Assembly (NCBI GenBank): GCA_025774935.1
Contig: JALGZK010000008.1
Location: forward strand, 40,402 to 104,401
Source: a bacterium
Lineage (GTDB): Bacteria > Joyebacterota > Joyebacteria > Joyebacterales > Joyebacteraceae
Length of the DNA stretch: 64,000 nucleotides
Reading direction: 5' to 3'
The position numbers and the translations under genes are program-made. The notes under the pieces are model-generated. The model saw nothing but the letters and a program-made list of their open reading frames with translations. It did no database searches and was not told the DNA's origin. Positions 7,948 to 17,616 of the stretch are shown here, piece by piece (the first letter of the stretch is position 1; each line of letters opens with the position of its first letter).

Positions 7948-8742
7948 ATGGTCCTAACGAAATCAGCAGTCGTCACCGCAACGGCAGTGATCCTCGCAGT
8001 TTCGGCAACGTGTCTTCTCGCGGAAGAGCCTCCCGTCAGCCAGGACGACATATTCTCGGACCTCTCGGCGTTCGTCGAGAAGGTGGAGGGCGCGCTCCCC
8101 GCCGGGTGGCACGTCGTAGAGACCGACACGGGCGGGACGCCGATCGGCTGGACGGGAGAGAGCGCGGGGTTCTACGTGATGGTCGAGGACACCGCGACGC
8201 GGTTCTTCCACCCGAAGGGCTTCCACTATTTCTCGTTCTACCGTCTCTGGCTCATGCCGTCGGACTGGGAGGGCGAGATGAGGCGCACGCCGTACGTCTC
8301 CGATTCGAGCCCCGCCTACCTGCTCGGAGTCAGCGACAGCTTCCTCGCGCTCTACCACTCGGCCGGCGGAAACGTATGGGAGGACGGGCCGGGAGAGCTC
8401 TGCGAGGCGCTCGAACTCGACAGGATCTGCTACACCGACCTCACGAGACGGACCGTCGACCTCGAGATCGAGGAGAAGCTCAAGCAGAAGCTCGACGAAC
8501 TCCCGGACGCATCCACGTCGATCTCCCCGCGCCGCATCATCGGCCTCACGGGTGACGGTGCGAACCTCTACATAGAGTACCTCTTCTCACCCGACGACGA
8601 GCGCACGCCCGGGGAGCAGCTCGCGGCTCTGACCGACGCGCTCGCTGGGGACGTCTTTCTGTCGCTCCCCGAGATCGAGTCCCTCTATCTTCGGCGTTGC
8701 ACGGCCGACACTTACACTGATACCATCGTCCATCGGAACTAG
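7948..8742 (+). CDS. Exported protein of unknown function
   Basis: 264 residues from the ATG at 7948, preceded by AGGGG; the open frame extends upstream into rlmN but that part is not protein-like. The N-terminus is a signal peptide (VVTATAVILAVSATCLLAEE). The mature part is hydrophilic and globular with several Trp and three Cys, and has no motif I recognise. The region around SISPRRIIGLTGDGANLYIEYLFSP looks like mixed beta-strand structure. It lies 92 bp after rlmN and 96 bp before an outer-membrane barrel gene. Confidence 0.75.
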   Translation: MVLTKSAVVTATAVILAVSATCLLAEEPPVSQDDIFSDLSAFVEKVEGALPAGWHVVETDTGGTPIGWTGESAGFYVMVEDTATRFFHPKGFHYFSFYRLWLMPSDWEGEMRRTPYVSDSSPAYLLGVSDSFLALYHSAGGNVWEDGPGELCEALELDRICYTDLTRRTVDLEIEEKLKQKLDELPDASTSISPRRIIGLTGDGANLYIEYLFSPDDERTPGEQLAALTDALAGDVFLSLPEIESLYLRRCTADTYTDTIVHRN

Positions 8743-8838
8743 GCGAAACCCGTCTCCCCTTCCCGGTCGTCCTATTGGTGAGCTCTGCAACTGCGAGCGT
8801 CGCCGACGGCCGCTTCCTGCTGCTTGCGGAGGGTTTCC

Positions 8839-10029
8839 ATGTCTGCCCGGAGAGTCGCGCTTCTCGTCCTGATCGTCGTCACTGCAGCCTCCACCCACGT
8901 GTTCGCGCACGAGATCCCAGACGCGTTCCTCGAGGTCGACGCGTCCGACTTCACGAGCTTCTGCCTGGACGACGGGGGATGTATCGGCCCCGCCGGCAGG
9001 TACTACTACAACCGCGTCGACGGGATAAACTTCTACCTCGGCCTCCGCTACCGGTCCGACATGCACCTCCACCCCCGGGTCCTCGCGCTCTGGGGCTGGC
9101 CGTCGGCGCGGAGCGGCAGCATGTACCAGCTCGAGTTCGAGCAGCCCCTCATCGACCAGAACAGCCTGTCGTTCGGGGTCGGCTTCTACGACAAGACCAA
9201 CACGTCGCGGCAGGACGCGGAGCGGGTCCAGGACCTCGACAACAACCTCCGCGCCATGTTCGCCCGCCGCGACCTTCGCGACTACTTCACGTCGGAGGGC
9301 GGGAACTTCTTCGTGAACTACGTCGTGACGCCCCAGCTCAGGTTCCGTCTCGAGTTCAAGAGCGAGAACCTCTCGTCGCTCGACACGGCGCAGAGCGTCT
9401 GGTCGCTCTTCCGGAACGACGAGGACTGGCGCGAGAACCCGCCTCTCACGGTGGGCATCGAGAACGGGCAGCGCGAGTTCGAGGGCAAGATGAAGAGCTG
9501 GGTCGGGTCGTTCGAGTACGACACGCGGGACGAGTTCGAGTACTCGGGGTGGCGCCTCCGCGGGTACTACACGTACTCCGGCGAGAGGTCGGGCGGGGAC
9601 TACGACTTCCGGAGGATCGACTTCGACGTCATGCCTTACTGGCGCATCACCGAGACCCAGACCCTGACGCTCAAGGCGTGGTGGGGACTCGGCAGCGGCA
9701 CCGACTACCCGTCGCAGGAGATGTTCTACCTCGGCGGCATGGAGAACATGGCCGGATACGGTGACAAGGAGTTCTCCGGCAAGAACGTGTTCTGGGGTAG
9801 AGTCGAGTACGGCGTGCACGTCTGGGAGGAGTTCGAGGTCATCTACTACGGTGATCTCGGCGAAGCGTGGAACGGATCGACGGGTTTCGACTCGAGCGAG
9901 ATCCTGTACGATCTCGGTATCGGGTTCAGGTGGGATTTCCCGGGACTCGGCGACTTCAGGATCGACGCGGCGCACGCGCTCGAGGACGGGCGCGACCTCC
10001 AGGTCGACTTCAGGCTGTACGTCTACTAG
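8839..10029 (+). CDS. Outer-membrane beta-barrel protein (Omp85/surface-antigen-like barrel)
   Basis: 396 residues from the ATG at 8839 with GGAGGG 5 nt upstream. A signal peptide (residues 1-25) precedes a chain of amphipathic strands rich in Tyr, Trp and Arg that ends in an aromatic residue (LYVY), as outer-membrane barrels do. The part around FYLGGMENMAGYG and the strand FWGRVEYG resembles the closing segment of BamA/TamA-type barrels, where a G-rich turn precedes the last strands. No POTRA domain is present, so it is a barrel-only relative and not BamA itself. Its substrate is unknown. Confidence 0.75.
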   Translation: MSARRVALLVLIVVTAASTHVFAHEIPDAFLEVDASDFTSFCLDDGGCIGPAGRYYYNRVDGINFYLGLRYRSDMHLHPRVLALWGWPSARSGSMYQLEFEQPLIDQNSLSFGVGFYDKTNTSRQDAERVQDLDNNLRAMFARRDLRDYFTSEGGNFFVNYVVTPQLRFRLEFKSENLSSLDTAQSVWSLFRNDEDWRENPPLTVGIENGQREFEGKMKSWVGSFEYDTRDEFEYSGWRLRGYYTYSGERSGGDYDFRRIDFDVMPYWRITETQTLTLKAWWGLGSGTDYPSQEMFYLGGMENMAGYGDKEFSGKNVFWGRVEYGVHVWEEFEVIYYGDLGEAWNGSTGFDSSEILYDLGIGFRWDFPGLGDFRIDAAHALEDGRDLQVDFRLYVY

Positions 10030-10197
10030 CTGAGGCGCCGACGAGGCGCGGAGAAACACATACATCCAGAGATGGCCGTCAGAGAACGGTCCCGTCGCGC
10101 GGGCGGACCGCGTCCCCTCTCGTGGGGATGCGTTCGTCCGCGTGAGTGTAGGAGGGGTCGCCCGGACGGTCGACGGAAGGCAAAGGGGGCAGGTCTC

Positions 10198-12741
10198 ATG
10201 AGAGTGCTCGCGGCGATACTCACGGCGGCCGTGGCGACGGCGCTTCTTCTGCCGGGAACCGCGCAGGCGGACGTCCTCGGCAACACGTGGCTCCGGGGCG
10301 CGAGCTCGGTCGCGCTCAACGACGACGCGACGGCGATCTTCCTGAACCCGGCGGGGCTCGCTCTGTACGGGGAGACCAGCGGCTACGGCTCGCTGTCGAC
10401 GGCCGGCGGCAACAGCGAGGGCGCGGCGTTCGCGTTCAAGGGCGGCGGCTTCGGGTTCGCCTGGAACAGGCAGTACATGTGGGAGCCGTACGGCGACTCG
10501 GAGAGCAACGGCTACCGTCTGACCGGCAAGATGGTCGACACCTACACGCTCGGGCTCGGGTTCGGAGAGGCCCGGAAGTGGGGACTCGGGTTCGACTACC
10601 GGTGGTTCCGCCAGCGATACGGAGACTACGCGAAGTCGGGCACGTGGGACGTCGGGTTCATGTACCGCCCGTTCAACGGCCTGTCGCTCGGGTTCGCCGC
10701 GAGGAACCTGTCCGAGCCGACGCTCCCGACCAGCATGACCGGTTCCGCCGGGGGCGTCCGCGGCTGCGAGTGCGAGACGACGACGTCCTACGTCTCAGGC
10801 ATCGCCATCCGGCCCTTCGGGAACCGCCTCACGATCATGGCCGACATGAGCGTGCCCCGGGACAACGGGTTCGACGACGCCGTCTACTCCGGCGGCATCG
10901 AGACCGAGATCATGAACGGCCTCGTCCTCAGGGCCTCGGTCCTCGACCACAAGATCGACGGCGAGCGCCAGGACGACTGGAGCGTCGGGCTCTGGCTGAA
11001 CGGTCTGCACTTCGGAGCCGGGTACAACAGCAAGAGCTTCACGGGCGCCACCGATCACATCAGCACCTACGAGGCGCTCGTCACGGCCGAGCGCATGCGA
11101 ACCGTCATCAAGCCCACGGGCCAGATCGCGGAGATCAAGATCGCAGGCCAGCTCGCCGACGTCGCTCCTGGATGGAGTTTCTTCGGTGAGCCGAGGAGCA
11201 GCGCTCAGCGCATCGTCAGGAACATCAGGACGGCTGCCAACGAGAGCGGGGTGGAGTGCATCGTCGTCAGGATCGGGGACGTCGGGCGCCCGTTCCTCGG
11301 AGGACCCTCGGGACTCATCCAGGACATCCGCGATGAGCTCGAGTGGGCCCGCGACGTCAAGGGGAAGAAGATCGTCGCGTACTTCGAGTACTTCGTGGGC
11401 ACGCAGGAGTACTACCTCGCCACCGTCGCCGATCAGATCGTCCTGAACCCGATCTCGGGACTCGAGGGTATCGGGAACTACGTGAACGTCCAGCGGTTCA
11501 CCGAGTCGACCGGGAAGCTCGGGATCGACTGGGACTTCATGTCCGCGGGGAAGTACAAGAGCACCTTCCACTCGATAGGGGCGGGTCCGCTGACCGACGA
11601 GCAGCGCGAGGAGGTCCAGTCGCTCGTCGACGCGAACTACGCGGTCGTCCTCTCGGGGCTCACCGAGGGACGGGGCATGAGCCTCACGGAGGCCGCCGGA
11701 CTGAGCGACGGCCGCATGCTCACCGCGCCACAGGCGCTGGAGGCCGGGCTCGTCGACCGGCTGGGGCACTACGAGGACGCCAAGACCGCGGCGAGGGAGC
11801 TCATAGGCGGGGAGATCCCCGACGATCCCGAGAAGATCGACGTCGTCGACGTCGGGAAGTGGAAGCACAAGACGTACGACTGGAACTACGGCCCGGTGGT
11901 CGCGGTGATCGGCGCCTACGGCAGCATCCACACTGGCAAGGGCGGGACCGATCCGATGTCCGGCGACCAGTCGATCGGCTCCCAGACGATGGTCAAGACG
12001 CTCCGGCGCGCGCGGAAGGACTCGCGCGTCAAGGCCGTGATCTTCAGGGTCGACAGCGGCGGGGGCGGCGGTCTCGCGACCGACGAGATCCGACGGGAGA
12101 CGAAGAAGCTCGCCGAGAAGAAGCCGTTCATCGTCTCCATGGCAGACGTCGCCGGTTCGGGCGGCTACGGAATCTCCGTCGAGGGCGACAGGATCTTCGC
12201 CCAGCCGCCGACGATCACGGGGAGCATCGGCGTCGTCGCGATGAAGCCGATCCTCGAGGAGCTCTACAACAAGATCGACGCGACGAGCGAGACCTTCAAG
12301 CGCGGCGAGCACTCGGACCAGTGGTCACTCATGCGGGGAATGACGGAGGAAGAGCTCGAGATGGCGCGCGAGGTCATCGACTGGTTCTACGAGGACTTCC
12401 TCAAGAGCGTCGCCGAGGGTCGGGGCATGGAGGTGGACGAGCTTCGCGAGCTCGCGGAGGGCAGGGTCTACACCGGCACCCAGGCGCTCGAGGTCGGTCT
12501 CATCGACGAGCTCGGCGGGCTCTCGGCCGCGATCGACTACGCCTGCGAGACGATCGACGTCGAGAGGGAGAAGGCGGCGATCGTCTTCTACAGGAAGAAG
12601 AGCTCCTTCTGCGACATGATGATGTCTCAGGCAACGAGAACTCTGGGCCTGCACCGCTTTATCAGCATCGACGAGGGCGGGCTCGAGGACCTCTACCAGC
12701 TGGAGATGACGAACGACGTGCTGGACGCTCTGGTGGAGTAG
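10198..12741 (+). CDS. sppA: PorV-like outer-membrane barrel fused to signal peptide peptidase SppA
   Basis: 847 residues from the ATG at 10198 (upstream frame not protein-like). A signal peptide precedes a region up to about residue 290 that looks like a FadL/PorV-type barrel: NDDATAIFLNPAGLAL, then alternating Gly/aromatic strands. From about 300 to 790 it is a long-form (67K-type) S49 peptidase with two alpha/beta domains. Catalytic residues align with E. coli SppA Lys209 and Ser409: Lys454 in GKYKS and Ser654 in AGSGGYGIS, exactly 200 residues apart in both. SppA normally degrades leftover signal peptides and is anchored in the inner membrane. Here the anchor seems to be an outer-membrane barrel, putting the peptidase in the periplasm. 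A terminator follows at 12798-12827. Confidence 0.9.
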   Translation: MRVLAAILTAAVATALLLPGTAQADVLGNTWLRGASSVALNDDATAIFLNPAGLALYGETSGYGSLSTAGGNSEGAAFAFKGGGFGFAWNRQYMWEPYGDSESNGYRLTGKMVDTYTLGLGFGEARKWGLGFDYRWFRQRYGDYAKSGTWDVGFMYRPFNGLSLGFAARNLSEPTLPTSMTGSAGGVRGCECETTTSYVSGIAIRPFGNRLTIMADMSVPRDNGFDDAVYSGGIETEIMNGLVLRASVLDHKIDGERQDDWSVGLWLNGLHFGAGYNSKSFTGATDHISTYEALVTAERMRTVIKPTGQIAEIKIAGQLADVAPGWSFFGEPRSSAQRIVRNIRTAANESGVECIVVRIGDVGRPFLGGPSGLIQDIRDELEWARDVKGKKIVAYFEYFVGTQEYYLATVADQIVLNPISGLEGIGNYVNVQRFTESTGKLGIDWDFMSAGKYKSTFHSIGAGPLTDEQREEVQSLVDANYAVVLSGLTEGRGMSLTEAAGLSDGRMLTAPQALEAGLVDRLGHYEDAKTAARELIGGEIPDDPEKIDVVDVGKWKHKTYDWNYGPVVAVIGAYGSIHTGKGGTDPMSGDQSIGSQTMVKTLRRARKDSRVKAVIFRVDSGGGGGLATDEIRRETKKLAEKKPFIVSMADVAGSGGYGISVEGDRIFAQPPTITGSIGVVAMKPILEELYNKIDATSETFKRGEHSDQWSLMRGMTEEELEMAREVIDWFYEDFLKSVAEGRGMEVDELRELAEGRVYTGTQALEVGLIDELGGLSAAIDYACETIDVEREKAAIVFYRKKSSFCDMMMSQATRTLGLHRFISIDEGGLEDLYQLEMTNDVLDALVE

Positions 12742-12797
12742 ACGGGGCGTTCGATGGGGCGTCCCGCGACGAGTCGGGCGCGACGTGTGAGACGCGA

Positions 12798-12827
12798 GAG
12801 GGCCGTGGCGATGATGCCGCGGCCCTC
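12798..12827. terminator. Bidirectional terminator between convergent genes
   Basis: GAGGGCCGTGGC and GCCGCGGCCCTC form a 12-bp stem (one G-T pair) with a 6-nt loop, between the stop of the SppA fusion (12741) and that of the minus-strand beta-helix gene (12883). There is only a short T-rich tail on the plus side. Confidence 0.55.
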
Positions 12828-12882
12828 TTCATGTGTCGTGCGACTGTCGCCGGCAAGCGAGCCCGACCTCGAGCACCGTCGG

Positions 12883-14148
12883 TTACCGGTACATGGACTT
12901 GATCACTCCCCACGAGGAGTCCGTCGCGATCCAGGTCGTGGCGCAGCCGAAGCCGCGCGCACCGATAAGCTCGCCCCATATGTTGTTCTCGGGGAGGCAC
13001 TGCGACGCGCCGTCTACAGTCACGTCCCCCATCGGGAGGCTGCAGAACATCGGGTCGACGAAGAGATTGTCGTAGTAGACACCGCACAGATCATCGCCGC
13101 CGGCGTTTCCGAAGATGTCCGAGCGCGTGATCGTCGGGATTCCAGCAGAAGCGGCGCAGTGGACTCCCTTCCCTTCGGTGCTGAAGGCGACGATCGTGTT
13201 CGTGATCTCGGCGCTCCCCGACGGCCCGCGGATGAAGAGGCCGCCTCCGAGCAGAGCGGCGTTCCTCACGAACGTGCAGTTCTGGAACACCGCCGGGGTC
13301 CCGTTGTCGCACCCGCCTCCCGCGTGATCCGCCGTGTTCCCGAAGAACGTGCAGTGCGAGAACGTAGGCGAGGCGCCGACGTCGGTGCTGACGCCGCCGC
13401 CCAGCTCCGTCGCGTGGTTCCTCAGGAAGAGCGTGCTCTCGAGCTCAGCGGCGCCACCATCGAAGAGGATACCGGCGCCCATCTCGGCGGTGTTGTCATC
13501 GAACACGCAGTCGGTGAGCGTCGGGTCGCAGCCGGTCCCGGAGATCATCCCGCCACCGTAGTAGCTCTCGTTCCCGAAGAAGATGACCCGCGTCAGTTCC
13601 GGGGACGAGTCGTAGGCGACGCGGAGGCCGCCGCCCAGGTACTCAGACCAGCAGTTGGTGATGACGCAGTCCTCGAAAACCGGGAACGAAGAATCTACGA
13701 TGTTGACACCTCCCCCGGCGTGCGCCTCGCACGAGGAGATGCGGCAGTTCCTGACCGTCGGGGACGACCCGATGCACGTGATGCCTCCCCCTTCCGATCT
13801 GAACCCGTTCACGATGTCGAAGCCGTCTGCGACCGTGCCCGGCCCCTCGCCGTTCGAGAAGTCGAAGCCTCGCCCGGAGATCTCGCAGTCGATGACGACG
13901 GCACCGCCTTCGGACATGGCCCGGAGGAGGAGCTCCTTTCCCCCGAATGTGAGGTTGCGGTTCTCGCCGCCTGTGTAGGTGCCCGGCGCTACGAGGATGG
14001 TGTCCCCCGGCGCCGCGGCATCGAGCCCGGCCTGAATGGTGAGGTAGTCGCCCCCGCCCGACCAGTCGACGGTGTGCGTCGTCGCGGGCGAGGTGGCGGG
14101 AAGCGCAAGACAGAAGGCGCCGAGGAGCACAGCGGTAGCGGCTCGCAT
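12883..14148 (-). CDS. Secreted right-handed beta-helix protein with WGxIKSxYR C-terminus
   Basis: 421 residues from the ATG at 14148, with GGGAGG upstream. After a signal peptide the chain starts with VDWSGGGDYLTIQAGLDAA, the capping repeat seen in pectin-lyase-like and polymorphic-membrane-like passengers, followed by about ten rungs of the type GGG-x-P-TF-x-NCTFxxN. Many Cys residues in the rungs suggest disulfides or stacking. It lacks the FlgD-like sorting cassette found in other window proteins and ends in DSSWGVIKSMYR, nearly the same last residues as the beta-helix at 45005. Ligand and surface role are unknown. It has its own promoter at 14237-14266. Confidence 0.85.
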   Translation of the reverse strand: MRAATAVLLGAFCLALPATSPATTHTVDWSGGGDYLTIQAGLDAAAPGDTILVAPGTYTGGENRNLTFGGKELLLRAMSEGGAVVIDCEISGRGFDFSNGEGPGTVADGFDIVNGFRSEGGGITCIGSSPTVRNCRISSCEAHAGGGVNIVDSSFPVFEDCVITNCWSEYLGGGLRVAYDSSPELTRVIFFGNESYYGGGMISGTGCDPTLTDCVFDDNTAEMGAGILFDGGAAELESTLFLRNHATELGGGVSTDVGASPTFSHCTFFGNTADHAGGGCDNGTPAVFQNCTFVRNAALLGGGLFIRGPSGSAEITNTIVAFSTEGKGVHCAASAGIPTITRSDIFGNAGGDDLCGVYYDNLFVDPMFCSLPMGDVTVDGASQCLPENNIWGELIGARGFGCATTWIATDSSWGVIKSMYR

Positions 14149-14236
14149 AGTGCCTCCCTCCCGCGGACACGGCATCCCGCCGTCCGCCGCGGCTGCGCCG
14201 AGAGACGGGTGTCGGCGGAGTTTCTGACCGCAGTTC

Positions 14237-14266
14237 ATTGTACTCCCTGTGGCGGTCATTCGTCAA
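14237..14266 (-). promoter_or_regulatory. Sigma-70-type promoter for the beta-helix gene
   Basis: On the minus strand TTGACG (complement of 14261-14266) and TACAAT (complement of 14237-14242) are 18 bp apart, about 85 nt before the ATG at 14148. Confidence 0.6.
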
Positions 14267-14345
14267 GAAGGGAGAGCCGAGATCGGGCTCTGATCCCTCC
14301 TGCGGCCCTCCTGATACCGGAGGAGAGCCGCCTCCCGGCCGCCGC

Positions 14346-14374
14346 TTGACTTGCCGCACACGCGCGCCTATCCT
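14346..14374 (+). promoter_or_regulatory. Candidate sigma-70 promoter for the hdr operon
   Basis: TTGACT (14346-14351), 17 bp, TATCCT (14369-14374). It is the best promoter match upstream of the 13-gene operon. Confidence 0.45.
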
Positions 14375-14754
14375 GTAGTCTACGGAAGGTAGCTGTCCTT
14401 CCTCAGGGGTGTTGCGCGCCTCCCGAAGCCACGCGCGCCTGCACGTTGAGCAGAAACCGGAGCTCCCCGCCGCTCTCGCCCCGACCAAGCCAGAGACACG
14501 GAAGTGCAGATGGGACCGTCGTTCCCGGAAGGTGAGCGGCGGCGCCCTTGCGTATTTCCCGTTCGGCGTCTCACGACGGATCCACTCACAGCCGGCATCC
14601 TGTCGGCACGACCCCGACCGCAGCGTGACCGACTCACGAGCGGGCAGAGCGTCGTGTCGAGACGTTCTGTTCCGGGCGGACCCCACTTCCGCGGCAACCG
14701 CCGCCCCGCGGGAGCATCTTAAGGCATCGGAAGGACCCGCTCACCGGAGACCTC

Positions 14755-15687
14755 ATGGAGACCGACAGCCCTCATCCCGATCCGTATGTCCCCGAGAGGA
14801 ACGAACCGCTCGTCGCGGGCGTGAGCAACAAGATCGGCTCCGTCCTCGTCGTCGGCTCCGGCATCTCCGGCATGCAGGCGGCGCTGGATCTCGCCGATGG
14901 CGGCTACTACGTCTACCTTCTCGACAGCGAGCCCGCGATCGGCGGCCTCATGTCGAAGCTCGACAAGACCTTCCCCACCAACGACTGCGCGATGTGCGTC
15001 ATGAGCCCCAAGCTCGTGGACTGCGGTCGCCACCTCAACATCGAGCTCGTCACCTACGCTGATGTGAAGAACATCGACGGCGTTCCCGGCAACTACAACG
15101 TCGAGATCGTCCGGAAGGCGAAGTCGGTCGACGAGGAGAAGTGCACCGGGTGCGGTGACTGCGTGACGGGCTGCCCGTCGCGGTACGTGGTCCGTCCCCC
15201 CGCCGAGGGCGCCCTCTACGAGCCGGAGACCACGGCGGACGAGAGAGATTTCATCGACCGGCTCCTCCGTGAGGAGGAGGACGTCGAGGGCAACCTCCTC
15301 TCGGTCCTCCAGGACGTGAGCGAGTACTCCCGCTACCTTCCCGAGCACGTCCTCAAGTACCTCTCGGACAAGACCGGGATCCCCCTGGCGAGGATGATCT
15401 CGGTCGCGACGTTCTACGACGCGTTCTCGCTGGAGCCCAGGGGCGAGCACACGATCTCGGTCTGCATGGGAACCGCATGTCACGTGAAGGGCTCGGGCCT
15501 CCTCCAGTCGAGGCTCGAGGACATCCTCCAGATCCAGAGCGGCGAGACCACGGCCGATGGCAAGTTCACACTCCAGACCGTGAGGTGCATCGGCTGCTGC
15601 GCTCTCGCGCCGGCCGTCCGCATCGACGAAGAGACCTTCGGGTTCGTGATGGTGCGCGGGCTCGAGAAGATACTCAACAGGTTCTAG
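14755..15687 (+). CDS. Fusion of the N-terminal half of HdrA with a NuoE-like [2Fe-2S] domain
   Basis: 310 residues. Residues ~28-150 match the FAD-binding half of HdrA: VLVVGSGISGMQAALDL, the Cys segment NDCAMCVMSPKLVDC, and the first ferredoxin Cys set CTGCGDCVTGCP. There HdrA stops. From ~160 to the end it is a NuoE/HndA thioredoxin-like domain with CMGTAC and RCIGCC, the four ligands of a [2Fe-2S] cluster. The missing HdrA half continues in the gene at 17617, in register with the break. The HdrA N-terminal domain is absent. It is the first gene of the operon, 3 bp before the NuoF-like gene. It likely passes electrons between a flavin in the rebuilt HdrA and the NADH-binding subunit (inference). 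Confidence 0.85.
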   Translation: METDSPHPDPYVPERNEPLVAGVSNKIGSVLVVGSGISGMQAALDLADGGYYVYLLDSEPAIGGLMSKLDKTFPTNDCAMCVMSPKLVDCGRHLNIELVTYADVKNIDGVPGNYNVEIVRKAKSVDEEKCTGCGDCVTGCPSRYVVRPPAEGALYEPETTADERDFIDRLLREEEDVEGNLLSVLQDVSEYSRYLPEHVLKYLSDKTGIPLARMISVATFYDAFSLEPRGEHTISVCMGTACHVKGSGLLQSRLEDILQIQSGETTADGKFTLQTVRCIGCCALAPAVRIDEETFGFVMVRGLEKILNRF

Positions 15688-15690
15688 CGC

Positions 15691-17598
15691 ATGGCACGCA
15701 TCAACACACAGGCGGAGTTCGAGCGCGTCGCGAGGGAGGCCGCGGAGCGGTACTGGGGCCGAGGGCTCACGATCCGGATCGGCATGGCCTCGTGCGGGCT
15801 CGCGGCGGGGGCGGGCGCCCTCTACGACGTTGCCGCCGAGCGCGTGAAGGCGAACGGGAACGGTCTCGCCCTGACGAGGCTGGGATGCCGGGGAAGCTGC
15901 GTCACCGAGCCGATGGTCGACGTGGTCTCCCCGGACTTCCACCTGACCTTCGGGAACGTCACGAAGGCTGGGCTCGAGGCCATCATGGACGCCGCGGTGG
16001 CCGACGACTTCAGTTCGTTCGAGGACGCGGACGCCGTCTGGCAGGAGCGCGAGGAGCTCCGAACCGACGGGACGGTCTACCGCACCCGGCGAGGCACGCC
16101 GTCGCGAATCCCGGACATATCGGAAGTCCCTTTCTACACGCCTCAGCGGAAGATCATCACTCGGAACTGCGGCCTCATCGACCCCTTCAGCATCGAAGAG
16201 GCCCTGGCGAGGGACGGCTACGCCGCGCTCGTCAAGGTGCTCACGGAGAACGACCCGGCGGGTGTCATCAAGACCGTGACCGACTCGGGCCTCAGGGGAC
16301 GAGGCGGCGCCGGGTTCCCGACGGGCCGGAAGTGGGCGTTCGCGAGAGAGGCGGCCGGGGACGAGAAATACGTCTTCGTGAACGCGGACGAGGGCGACCC
16401 CGGTGCGTTCATGGACCGGTCGGTCCTCGAGAGCGATCCCCACGCCGTCCTCGAGGGCCTGGCCATCGGCGCGTTCGCCGTCGGGGCCTCCAAGGGCATC
16501 ATCTACGTCAGGGCCGAGTACCCGCTCGCGGTGCAGACCCTGAGGAACGCGATCGTCCAGGCCCGCGAGTACGGGTTCCTGGGAGAGAACATCCTCGGCT
16601 CGGACTTCAGCTTCGACGTCTCGCTCCGCATCGGAGCGGGCGCGTTCGTCTGCGGCGAGGAGACCGCGCTCATCGCCTCCGCCGAGGGCAGGGTCGGAGA
16701 GCCGAGGCCGCGTCCCCCCTACCCCGCGCAGTGCGGGTACAAGGGAGCGCCGACGGTCATCAACAACGTGAAGACCTGGTCGGCCGTCGCTCCGATCATC
16801 CTGAACGGGGCGGAGTGGTTCGCCGAGGTCGGCTCGGAGAACAGCAAGGGCACGGCTGTCTTCTGCGTCACGGGCACGATCAAGAACACGGGGCTGGTCG
16901 AGGTCCCGATGGGCATGAGCCTGAACGACATCATCCACGACATCGGAGGAGGACCCGAGCGCGAGGGGGCCGAGCTCAAGGCCGTGCAGACCGGCGGGCC
17001 GTCCGGCGGCTGCCTGCCGAAGGAACAGTTCGACCTCAGGGTCGACTACGAGCAGCTCACCGAGGCCGGGTCGATGATGGGCTCGGGCGGGATGATCGTC
17101 GTCGACGACAGAACGTGCATGGTCAACCTCGCGAAGTTCTTCCTGAACTTCACGATGGACGAGTCGTGCGGGAAGTGCACGCCGTGTCGGGAGGGAACGC
17201 GGAGGATGTACGACCTCCTTGAGAAGATCACGTCGGGGAAAGGCACGGAGGAGGACGTCAGGCTCCTCGAGGAGCTCGCGGTCTACGTGAAGGACACGTC
17301 GCTCTGCGGTCTCGGGGCGACGGCGCCCAACCCCGTGCTCTCGACGCTGAGGTACTTCCAAGACGAGTACGACGCGCACATCAAGGAGCACCGGTGCCCC
17401 GCCGGGGAGTGCGAGGCCCTGATCAGCTTCCACGTGGTCCCCGACAAGTGCACGGTCTGCGGGGCGTGCGCGAAGGTCTGTCCGGTGAACGCGGTCCTCG
17501 AGGCCGGCGAGGCTCCCCCGACGATCGAGCAGGACGCGTGCACCAGGTGCCGCACGTGCTTCGAGGTGTGTCCTTCGGACGCCATCCGAATCGACTAG
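15691..17598 (+). CDS. NuoF-like NADH-binding flavoprotein with extra N- and C-terminal iron-sulfur domains
   Basis: 635 residues, like the HydB/HndC form of NuoF. Residues ~20-100 are a thioredoxin-like [2Fe-2S] domain (ASCGLAAGA, GCRGSC). The core binds FMN and NADH: GRGGAGFPTGRKW, NADEGDPGAFMDRSVLE, with the [4Fe-4S] motif SCGKCTPCREG at about 490. The C-terminus has two [4Fe-4S] ferredoxin motifs, CTVCGACAKVCP and CTRCRTCFEVCP. Such subunits take hydride from NADH (or donate it to NAD+) in bifurcating hydrogenases and dehydrogenases. No hydrogenase large or H-cluster subunit is present in this window, so here it probably serves the Hdr modules. Confidence 0.93.
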   Translation: MARINTQAEFERVAREAAERYWGRGLTIRIGMASCGLAAGAGALYDVAAERVKANGNGLALTRLGCRGSCVTEPMVDVVSPDFHLTFGNVTKAGLEAIMDAAVADDFSSFEDADAVWQEREELRTDGTVYRTRRGTPSRIPDISEVPFYTPQRKIITRNCGLIDPFSIEEALARDGYAALVKVLTENDPAGVIKTVTDSGLRGRGGAGFPTGRKWAFAREAAGDEKYVFVNADEGDPGAFMDRSVLESDPHAVLEGLAIGAFAVGASKGIIYVRAEYPLAVQTLRNAIVQAREYGFLGENILGSDFSFDVSLRIGAGAFVCGEETALIASAEGRVGEPRPRPPYPAQCGYKGAPTVINNVKTWSAVAPIILNGAEWFAEVGSENSKGTAVFCVTGTIKNTGLVEVPMGMSLNDIIHDIGGGPEREGAELKAVQTGGPSGGCLPKEQFDLRVDYEQLTEAGSMMGSGGMIVVDDRTCMVNLAKFFLNFTMDESCGKCTPCREGTRRMYDLLEKITSGKGTEEDVRLLEELAVYVKDTSLCGLGATAPNPVLSTLRYFQDEYDAHIKEHRCPAGECEALISFHVVPDKCTVCGACAKVCPVNAVLEAGEAPPTIEQDACTRCRTCFEVCPSDAIRID

Positions 17599-17616
17599 CA
17601 GGAGCGACCGAGCGAC

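Larger units (their letters stand above)
14149..14754. other. Divergent intergenic region between beta-helix gene and hdr operon
   Basis: About 600 bp without a supported gene. It holds a minus-strand promoter (14237-14266) and a plus-strand promoter (14346-14374). The plus-strand one leaves a leader of roughly 370 nt before the first hdr-operon gene. I could not assign this leader to any known riboswitch, and its open frames do not look protein-like. Confidence 0.5.

Noticed and set aside
14755-17598. NiFe or FeFe hydrogenase operon
   Set aside because: NuoE/F-like and MvhD subunits often go with hydrogenases, but no large subunit, H-cluster motif or maturation gene is present.
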